Positions 11,653-18,132 of a DNA stretch of 18,132 bases are shown here, piece by piece. How positions within the stretch are numbered: the stretch's first letter is position 1; each line of letters opens with the position of its first letter. Under the pieces are notes generated by a model. It was not told where the DNA came from. It did not search any database and saw only the letters and a program-made list of their open reading frames with translations. Position numbers and translations under genes: made by a program. The stretch is from Pseudomonadota bacterium (GTDB lineage: Bacteria > Desulfobacterota > Desulfovibrionia > Desulfovibrionales > Desulfovibrionaceae), in NCBI GenBank assembly GCA_023438245.1, contig JAEXRD010000138.1:1-18132 (forward strand), in the 5' to 3' direction.

Positions 11653-12811
11653 TGCGGTACACGGCGCGCAGTTCCTCCGCCGTGGGAGTCCTTGGGTTGG
11701 TGAGCATGCACGGGTCGCTCAGGGCGAAGTCCACCAGGCTGTCCAGGTTGGCCTCGGACACGCCGAGCTCGCCAAGGGTGGCGGTGGCCCCGACGGTGGC
11801 CTTGAAGGCCCGCAGGGTGTCCAGCACGGCGCGCTTGCGTTCCGGCTCCGGGGCGGCGGGGTCGACCTTGGCCCCCATGGCCAGGGCGATGTCCGTGTAG
11901 CGGTCCGGTTCGGCGCTGAAATTGAACTCCACCACGTGGTCCAGCAGGATGGCGTTGCACTGGCCGTGCGGCAGGTCCATGAGCCCGCCCAGGCTGTGGG
12001 CCATGGCGTGCACCGCGCCCAGGATGGCGTTGGAGAAGGCCAGCCCGGCGTACAGGCTGCCCAGCATCATGCCCGCGCGGGCCTCCAGGTCGTCCAGGTT
12101 GCGGATGACCCGGGGCAGGTGCTCGGCGATGCGGCGCACCGCCTCAAGCGCCAGCAGGTCGGTGGTGGGGCCGTGGGCGTTGGAAACATAGGCCTCGATG
12201 GCGTGGGTCAGGGCGTCCACACCGGTGTTCACCGTGAGGTCGCGGGCCATGGTGGCGGTGAGCGCCGGATCAATGAGCGCGGCGTCGGGCACCATGGTCT
12301 TGCTCACGATGGCGATTTTGACCTTGCGCCCGGTGTCGCTGATGATGGCGAACTGGGAGACGTCCGCCGAACTGCCCGCGGTTGTGGGCACGCAGATGAG
12401 CGGCGGGCCGGGGATGGGCACGTTGTCCACGCCTTCGAAGTCCAGGATGGACCGGTGGTTGGTGGAGACGATGCCGATGCCCTTGGCGCAGTCCAGCGGG
12501 CTGCCTCCGCCCACGGCCACGATGGCGTCGCAACCCTCGGCGCGGTACAGCTCCGCACCGGCCATGACCTGCGTGTCGCGCGGATTCTCGGAGATGTCGG
12601 CGAATACGGCGTGGTCAAGCCCCGCCTCGGCCAGGCTCGCCTGGATGTCCGGGAACCACGGCTGGGCCATGACGCCGGGATCGGTCACCAGCAGCACCTT
12701 GCGCGCGCCGTGGTTGGCCGCATAGCGGCCGGCCAGCAGCCCGGCGTTGCAGCCGAAGACGTACTCCGGAGCCACAAATTTGCGCATTTCCAAAAGCGAA
12801 CAGCCAGCCAT
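11642..12811 (-). CDS. ErcA-like iron-containing alcohol dehydrogenase
   Basis: A group III iron-dependent NAD(P)-linked alcohol dehydrogenase, 389 residues. The dinucleotide site GGGSPLDCAKG is at about 101-111. The four Fe ligands are intact: D199 and H203 in GVDALTHAIEAY, H268 in AVHAMAHSLGG and H282 in DLPHGQCN. The opening RKFVAPEYVFG and the stretch DFEGVDNVPIPGPPLICVPTTAG resemble, from memory, the ErcA subgroup. In Pseudomonas, ErcA takes part in regulation of ethanol oxidation alongside sensor kinases. Here the partner is a PAS-GGDEF-EAL protein overlapping by 11 bp, which supports a sensory rather than purely catabolic role (inference). GGAGGAG just upstream supports the ATG at 12811. 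An ordinary aldehyde/alcohol-metabolising role is the alternative. Confidence 0.92.
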   Translation of the reverse strand: MAGCSLLEMRKFVAPEYVFGCNAGLLAGRYAANHGARKVLLVTDPGVMAQPWFPDIQASLAEAGLDHAVFADISENPRDTQVMAGAELYRAEGCDAIVAVGGGSPLDCAKGIGIVSTNHRSILDFEGVDNVPIPGPPLICVPTTAGSSADVSQFAIISDTGRKVKIAIVSKTMVPDAALIDPALTATMARDLTVNTGVDALTHAIEAYVSNAHGPTTDLLALEAVRRIAEHLPRVIRNLDDLEARAGMMLGSLYAGLAFSNAILGAVHAMAHSLGGLMDLPHGQCNAILLDHVVEFNFSAEPDRYTDIALAMGAKVDPAAPEPERKRAVLDTLRAFKATVGATATLGELGVSEANLDSLVDFALSDPCMLTNPRTPTAEELRAVYRNAL

Positions 12812-12836
12812 TTCTCCTCCGTATCAGGTCGGAAAA

Positions 12837-12876
12837 GAGTTTGGGCACAGACCTATTGCGTACACGAATTTGGGCA
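12837..12876. repeat. Direct repeat before the ErcA-like gene
   Basis: Two 11-base copies, GAGTTTGGGCA (12837-12847) and GAATTTGGGCA (12866-12876), differ at one base. They start 29 bp apart, just under three helical turns. They lie in the 90-bp gap between the MBL-hydrolase stop and the dehydrogenase start. Position and spacing suggest a possible regulator-binding pair, but no clear promoter boxes were found beside them, and chance remains possible. Confidence 0.3.
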
Positions 12877-12901
12877 GGAGGGGAAGCCCGTTGCGGAAAA
12901 G

Positions 12902-13729
12902 TCAGTAGTTCCAGACCTGGCCTCCGGCCAGGGCGTGCACCTCGATGCCGGGCAGTAGCGGACGCAGGGCGGCCAGGCGGTCCGGCCCGGTGCAGTGCCC
13001 GGCCACCAGGGTCCGCACGCCGTGTTTCAGCAGCGCGTCGGCGGTCTCGGCGATGGGCTCCGGCCCGGCCTGGAACAGGTGCAGTCCGCCCAGCACGGCG
13101 TGGATGGGGCCCAGCCCCAGGCGCGAACGCGCGGCGTCAAGCGAGTTGGCCAGGCCGCTGTGGCAGCAGCCCAGGATGACCACGGCCCCCTGCGCGCCGT
13201 CCAGCACCAGGAAGGCGTCGTCGGGCACGGGGTCGGGATTCCTGCCCTTGGGATCGTAGGAGAAATCCTGCACGGCCTCGAACCGGCCCGGCTGGCGCGC
13301 GATGTTGGTGACCAGCGTGAGGCCGGGGGCCAGTTCGGTGGTGTCGTCCACAGGGGCGAGGGCGGGCAGGGGAGCCGGAGGGCCGATGCGCTTGGGCGGC
13401 TTGCTGCGCGAGAGCCCGTAGCGCTCCGCCGGGCAGGCGGCGTGGCCGTAAATGGGGCCAGTGAACCCCGCGGCGAGCAGGGCCTGCAGCCCCCCGGTGT
13501 GGTCGTAGTGCCCGTGGCTCAGGGCCAGCCCGCGAGCGTTCGCGGCGTCGATGCCCAGCGCCCGGGCGTTGTCCAGGAACAGGCCGGTCTGGCCGGTGTC
13601 CCAAAGCCACAGGCCGTGCTCCTCGCCCAGGTCGATGGCCAGGGCCAGGCCCCATTCGCAGCCGCAGTCCGGGCGCGAGGTCTCGTTGTCGCACAGGACC
13701 ACGACCCTGCGCCCGGACGTTACTGGCAT
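12902..13729 (-). CDS. MBL-fold metallohydrolase (COG1237-like)
   Basis: A 275-residue metallo-beta-lactamase-fold protein. The metal motif HGHYDH lies at 72-77, followed by further likely ligand segments GCCHSGLANSL, VLGGLHLF and GHCTG. This pattern, with LWDTGQTGLFLDNARALGID before the HxHxDH motif, resembles proteins annotated as 7,8-dihydropterin-6-yl-methyl-4-(beta-D-ribofuranosyl)aminobenzene 5'-phosphate synthase in methanogens. Bacterial members have mostly unproven substrates, so no specific reaction is claimed. No signal peptide is visible. The ATG at 13729 comes one nucleotide after the cimA stop, with AAGAAGG six nt upstream, so translation is probably coupled to cimA. It is the last gene of the long minus-strand operon before a 90-nt gap. 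Confidence 0.88.
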   Translation of the reverse strand: MPVTSGRRVVVLCDNETSRPDCGCEWGLALAIDLGEEHGLWLWDTGQTGLFLDNARALGIDAANARGLALSHGHYDHTGGLQALLAAGFTGPIYGHAACPAERYGLSRSKPPKRIGPPAPLPALAPVDDTTELAPGLTLVTNIARQPGRFEAVQDFSYDPKGRNPDPVPDDAFLVLDGAQGAVVILGCCHSGLANSLDAARSRLGLGPIHAVLGGLHLFQAGPEPIAETADALLKHGVRTLVAGHCTGPDRLAALRPLLPGIEVHALAGGQVWNY

Positions 13730-13730
13730 G

Positions 13731-15359
13731 CTAGGCCTTCTTGGGCTTGTCGTGCTTGCCGCCGGGCTGTGGCCACTTCTGGGGATCGTCCTTGAACAGC
13801 TTGTAGTTCACGGAGTCCACCAGCGCCTGCCAGCTGGCCTCGATGATGTTGTGCGACACGCCGACGGTGGTCCAGCGGTCCTGCTTGTCGCCGGACTCGA
13901 TGAGCACGCGCACGTAGGAGGCCGTGCCGGTGCCGTCGCGGTTCTCGCGGCTCATGACGCGCACCTTGAAGTCCAAGAGGCGCATCTGGGCCAGGCCCGG
14001 GTAGGAGGGCTCCAGCGCGCGCCGCAGGGCGGTGTCCAGCGCGTTCACCGGGCCCTTGCCGGTGGCGGCGGTGTGGGCCACGTCGCCGCGCACGCCCAGC
14101 ATCACCGTGGCCTCGCTGAAGGGCTCCTTGTCCTCGTTCACGGCGTCGAGCACGCGGTAGTTCAGCAGCTGGAAGTAGCGCTTGCTCCAGCCCATCATGC
14201 GGAAGAACAGGATCTCGTAGCTGGCCTCGGCCACGGAGTACTCGTAGCCCAGGGTCTCGCGGCGCTTCAGCTCCGCCAGCAGGTCCAGCACGGCCGGATC
14301 GTCCTTGTCCAGGGCGTAGCCGTACTGCTTGGCCTTGAACAGGATGTTGCTGCGCCCGGCCAGGTCGGAGAGCAGGATGCGGTTGGTGTTGCCCACCAGG
14401 CCCGGATCGATGTGCTCGTAGGTCTGAGGATTCTTGAGCACCGCGGAGACGTGCACCCCGCCCTTGTGCGCGAAGGCGCTGCCGCCCACGTAGGGCTGGC
14501 GCGGGAAGGGCCGCAGGTTCACGGTCTCGGCCACGTAGTGGGCCGCGCCGGAGAGCTTGCGCAGGTTCTCCGCCCCCAGGCAGGACACGCCCATCTTCAG
14601 CTCCAGCGTGGGGATGATGGAGCAGAGGTTGGCGTTGCCGCAGCGCTCGCCGTAGCCGTTCATGGTGCCCTGCACCTGGCAGGCGCCCCGGCGCACGGCC
14701 TCCAGGCTGTTGGCCACGGCCAGCTCGCAGTCGTTGTGGGTGTGGATGCCCAGGGCCACGCCGGGCAGGGCCTTGCTCACCTGGTCCACGATCTCGCCCA
14801 CCTCGCTGGTGAGCGTGCCGCCGTTGGTGTCGCACAGCACCAGCACGTCCGCGCCGTTGTCCGCGGCGCGCTTCAGGCAGGCCAGGGCGTAGTCGCGGTT
14901 GGCCTTGAAGCCGTCGAAGAAGTGCTCGGCGTCGAAGAACAGCTCGCGCACGTTGCCGCGCAGGAAGCCGATGCTGTCGCCGATGAGGTCGAGGTTCTTC
15001 TCGCAGGTCACGCGCAGGGCGTGCACGGCGTGGAAGTCCCAGGTCTTGCCGAAGATGGCCGAGACCTCCACGCCGGAGTCCACGATGGCCTTGAGGTTCG
15101 GGTCGGCCTCCGCCGTGACCTTGGCCGCGTGCGTGCTGCCAAAGGCCGAGACCTTGGCGTGCTTCAGGTCGTAGCTCTTGATCTCGCGGAAGAACTGCTT
15201 GTCCGTGGGATTGGATCCGGGCCAGCCACCTTCGATGTAGTGGATACCTAGCTCGTCTAGCTTCCGGGCGATGCGGATCTTGTCCTCAATGGTGAGGTGC
15301 AGTTCCTCGGCCTGGGTGCCGTCCCTGAGCGTGGTATCGTAGATGGTGACCTGGCGCAT
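13731..15359 (-). CDS. cimA: (R)-citramalate synthase CimA
   Basis: Condenses pyruvate and acetyl-CoA to (R)-citramalate, which leads to 2-oxobutyrate and isoleucine without threonine deaminase. The 542 residues match the long bacterial citramalate-synthase form rather than the shorter LeuA of some species. The DRE-TIM active site shows R12/D13 in YDTTLRDGTQ and metal ligands H206/H208 in GIHTHNDCE, followed by NGYGERCGN. A C-terminal LeuA-type regulatory domain (about 400-525) suggests feedback control, probably by isoleucine (inference). ATG 15359 lies 9 nt after the lysC stop, with only a weak Shine-Dalgarno. 2-Isopropylmalate or homocitrate synthase are less likely given the length and the YIEGGWPGSNPTD stretch, which is typical of the CimA type. 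Placement with lysC fits amino-acid biosynthesis. Confidence 0.92.
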   Translation of the reverse strand: MRQVTIYDTTLRDGTQAEELHLTIEDKIRIARKLDELGIHYIEGGWPGSNPTDKQFFREIKSYDLKHAKVSAFGSTHAAKVTAEADPNLKAIVDSGVEVSAIFGKTWDFHAVHALRVTCEKNLDLIGDSIGFLRGNVRELFFDAEHFFDGFKANRDYALACLKRAADNGADVLVLCDTNGGTLTSEVGEIVDQVSKALPGVALGIHTHNDCELAVANSLEAVRRGACQVQGTMNGYGERCGNANLCSIIPTLELKMGVSCLGAENLRKLSGAAHYVAETVNLRPFPRQPYVGGSAFAHKGGVHVSAVLKNPQTYEHIDPGLVGNTNRILLSDLAGRSNILFKAKQYGYALDKDDPAVLDLLAELKRRETLGYEYSVAEASYEILFFRMMGWSKRYFQLLNYRVLDAVNEDKEPFSEATVMLGVRGDVAHTAATGKGPVNALDTALRRALEPSYPGLAQMRLLDFKVRVMSRENRDGTGTASYVRVLIESGDKQDRWTTVGVSHNIIEASWQALVDSVNYKLFKDDPQKWPQPGGKHDKPKKA

Positions 15360-15368
15360 ACTTGTGTC

Positions 15369-16591
<1,223 letters not shown>

Positions 16592-16595
<4 letters not shown>

Positions 16596-17143
16596 CTTGA
16601 TTCACCTTCCGCCGCGCCTTCCCGCGCGGCCTGCCATTGATGGGTCCGGGAGGCCAGGAGCGCAAGCCACGCCCCGGCAGCACTCCCCAATGCCCTGATT
16701 TCGATCGCTCGTCCAGTGGTCGCGGGGGTCCAGCGCAGGTGCAGGGCCTCTTTTGGCCAAAGATTATTCGCCAGATGCTCGATCCATTCCGCCACCACAA
16801 GGGTGCGCCCGTCCTCGGCGGCGTCCAGGAACTCCTCCGGAGCCTGCCCGGCCACGCGGTACAGGTCGAAATGCGCCACCGGCGGGCGCGTGGGGTAGAG
16901 GTTCACGATGTTGAAGCTCGGGCTGCTGACCTCGGCCTCGTGTCCACCTGGCAGGCCCTGGGCCAGGCCGCGCACCAGGGTGGTCTTGCCCGAGCCCAGG
17001 CCCCCCTGCAGCAGCAGGGCCGGGGGCTGGCCCGATATGGAGGATTCCAGAACGACAGACGAGAGCGCGCGGCCCAGTTCCAGGGTCGCGCCCTCGTCGG
17101 GCAGCCAAAGCCGAAGAATCGTCTCGGGTTGGCTAGCCGTCAT
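16592..17143 (-). CDS. tsaE: tRNA threonylcarbamoyladenosine biosynthesis ATPase TsaE
   Basis: TsaE is the ATPase partner of TsaB/TsaD in making t6A at position 37 of ANN-decoding tRNAs. The 183 residues include a Walker A motif GGLGSGKTT (about 47-55), SPSFNIVNLYP around the switch region, HFDLYRV and VVAEWIEHL, all characteristic of the family. The C-terminal 50 or so residues are longer and less conserved than in short TsaE proteins. The ATG at 17143 lies within the 3' end of the CBS-domain gene (11-bp overlap), without a strong Shine-Dalgarno. The stop overlaps the lysC start by 4 nt, so its expression is probably coupled to both neighbours. Family assignment is secure. Confidence 0.95.
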
Positions 17144-17591
17144 GCCCCAGCAGGGTTTTCAGGATGTCCTCCTTGCCAACCACGCCCACCAGCCTGCCGG
17201 AATCCACCACGGGCAGGGTGTAGAGCTTCTCGTTGACCATGGCGGTGGCGATTTCGTCGATGGGCGTGTCCGGGGAAACCACCACCGGGTCCGGGGTCAT
17301 GGCCTCGGACACGCGCCTGGCGGCGATCTTCTTCAGTTCGCGCTCGAAGTCCTCGCGGCTGGACAGGGCGATGAAGCCGTCCAGCACGGACAGCAGCGAG
17401 GGCATGGTGACGCGCTTCTGCTGCGCCACCAGGTCGCTCTGGCAGAGCACGCCCACCACCTTGCCCGTGGCGTCCACCACGGGCGCGCCGTTGATCTTCT
17501 TCTCTATGAGCAGGGCCACGGCGGCGCGGATGTCCGTTTCCGGATTCAGCGTCACGGGATCGGGGGTCATGATGTCCTTGGCCTTCAGCAT
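17133..17591 (-). CDS. Tandem CBS-domain protein
   Basis: A 152-residue stand-alone Bateman module. CBS1 begins at MTPDPVTL (8-13) and CBS2 at MTPDPVVV (98-103), joined by a helical linker of about 35 residues (60-93). There is no catalytic or DNA-binding domain. Such proteins usually bind adenine nucleotides and modulate partners, but the ligand and partner here are unknown. The frame is open upstream to 17699, but that extension is basic and runs inside the nnrD gene. The ATG at 17591 has AAGGAG 8 nt upstream and starts directly at the domain, so it is chosen. It overlaps nnrD by 7 nt and tsaE by 11 nt. Confidence 0.9.
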   Translation of the reverse strand: MLKAKDIMTPDPVTLNPETDIRAAVALLIEKKINGAPVVDATGKVVGVLCQSDLVAQQKRVTMPSLLSVLDGFIALSSREDFERELKKIAARRVSEAMTPDPVVVSPDTPIDEIATAMVNEKLYTLPVVDSGRLVGVVGKEDILKTLLGHDG

Positions 17592-18132
17592 GCTGCGCGC
17601 TCCTTGTGGATGCTTGGCAGGGCGTTTGCGATCTCGCTGGCGAGATTGCCGCGCCCGGGAAATTCCTCGGCCAGTGAAAGTCCGCTTACAGCGTGCCAAT
17701 ACACCCCAAGGCAGGCGGCCTGCAAGGGGGGGATGCCGCGCGCCAGCAGCGCGGCCATGAGCCCGGCCAGCACGTCGCCGCTGCCGCCCACGGCCAGGTT
17801 GGGCGCGCTGACAGGGCAGAGGTGCAGCTCGCGGCCCTGGCCCACAAGCGTGCCCGCGCCCTTGAGCACGAGGATCTGCGCATGCCTGGCCAGGAAGCGT
17901 CTTGCCGCGCCCACGCGGTCGGCCTGCAGCTCGCCCATGCCCATGCCCAGCAGCCGGGCCATCTCGCCCGGGTGCGGGGTGAGCACGGCGCTGGACGGCA
18001 GCGTGGCCAAGAGCGCCGGGGCCTGGGCCAGGTGGTAGAGCGCGTCGGCGTCGTACACGCAGGGCGGCGCCCAGCCCTTGGCGTGGGCCTGGGCGAAGGC
18101 CGCCGGAAACAGCGCCACGAATTCCGCGGCGC
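17585..18132 (-). CDS. nnrD: ADP/ATP-dependent NAD(P)H-hydrate dehydratase (partial)
   Basis: Repairs the hydrated cofactor (S)-NAD(P)HX to NAD(P)H with ADP or ATP. The last 181 residues of the kinase-like YjeF C-terminal domain are visible, with LTPHPGEMARLLG, VLKGAGT and the anion-hole/catalytic region NLAVGGSGDVLAGL. The gene runs off the right edge: the frame is still open at 18132, and the GTG at 18118 is interior. Whether the full protein is the bifunctional form, with an N-terminal NnrE epimerase domain, cannot be seen. Its stop overlaps the start of the CBS-domain gene by 7 nt, making it the first visible gene of the long minus-strand operon. Confidence 0.92.
   Translation of the reverse strand, partial: AAEFVALFPAAFAQAHAKGWAPPCVYDADALYHLAQAPALLATLPSSAVLTPHPGEMARLLGMGMGELQADRVGAARRFLARHAQILVLKGAGTLVGQGRELHLCPVSAPNLAVGGSGDVLAGLMAALLARGIPPLQAACLGVYWHAVSGLSLAEEFPGRGNLASEIANALPSIHKERAAC

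Noticed and set aside
6739..11703. A 1654-codon open frame on the plus strand running through comEC and antisense to the c-di-GMP gene
   Set aside because: Its translation is low-complexity Ala/Arg/Gly-rich with no family motifs, while comEC and the PAS-GGDEF-EAL gene occupy the same DNA with intact motifs. It results from GC-biased third positions.
12837..12865. A sigma-54-like GGGCAC...TTGC pattern on the plus strand
   Set aside because: The spacing between the two blocks is 7 rather than 5 bases, and it would point into the antisense of the MBL gene.
13551..15251. A 566-codon plus-strand open frame opposite cimA
   Set aside because: Its composition is Val/His/Leu/Ala-rich shadow coding, while cimA on the other strand has full catalytic motifs.
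17592..17699. N-terminal extension of the CBS-domain protein to 17699
   Set aside because: It lies within the 3' coding part of nnrD and is strongly basic. The ATG at 17591 has AAGGAG 8 nt upstream.

Overview
The window looks like a chromosomal segment from a high-GC, Gram-negative anaerobe, most likely a Desulfovibrio-type sulfate reducer (Desulfovibrionales). This is inferred from three things: the selenocysteine machinery, the (R)-citramalate synthase placed next to aspartokinase, and an ErcA-like iron alcohol dehydrogenase coupled to a c-di-GMP sensor. No 16S gene or other definitive marker is present. Coding density is very high. The third codon position is strongly GC-biased, so long false open frames lie opposite almost every real gene. 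No insertion sequence, phage gene, CRISPR array or transfer signature was seen.

Plus strand, left part: selA (119-1558), an M18-family aminopeptidase (1574-2980) and selB (2990-4906) form a compact selenocysteine-incorporation operon, with the peptidase as an unexpected middle gene. The only long gene-poor stretch (4907-5298) holds a minus-strand tRNA-His(GUG) with its own sigma-70-type promoter and intrinsic terminator. Divergent from it on the plus strand come murA (peptidoglycan precursor synthesis) and, 16 nt later, comEC (DNA-uptake channel).

Minus strand, right part: two transcription units converge on comEC. The longer one enters from beyond the right edge in the order nnrD (partial), a two-CBS-domain protein, tsaE, lysC, cimA and an MBL-fold hydrolase. 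Its junctions are overlaps of 4-11 nt or gaps of 1-9 nt. It joins metabolite repair, t6A tRNA modification, aspartate-family amino-acid synthesis and threonine-independent isoleucine synthesis. After a 90-nt gap follow an ErcA-like Fe-alcohol dehydrogenase and an overlapping PAS-PAS-PAS-GGDEF-EAL protein. The 3' end of the latter overlaps comEC tail-to-tail by 91 bp.

Most notable observations: (i) an ideal Shine-Dalgarno and in-frame ATG inside lysC, at the place where Bacillus-type aspartokinase starts its separate beta subunit; (ii) the ErcA-like dehydrogenase fused by gene overlap to a c-di-GMP enzyme; (iii) the aminopeptidase inside the sel operon; (iv) the antisense overlap of comEC and the EAL gene. 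Nothing here is clearly a wholly new system. Most genes belong to recognisable families, and the interest lies in their arrangement.
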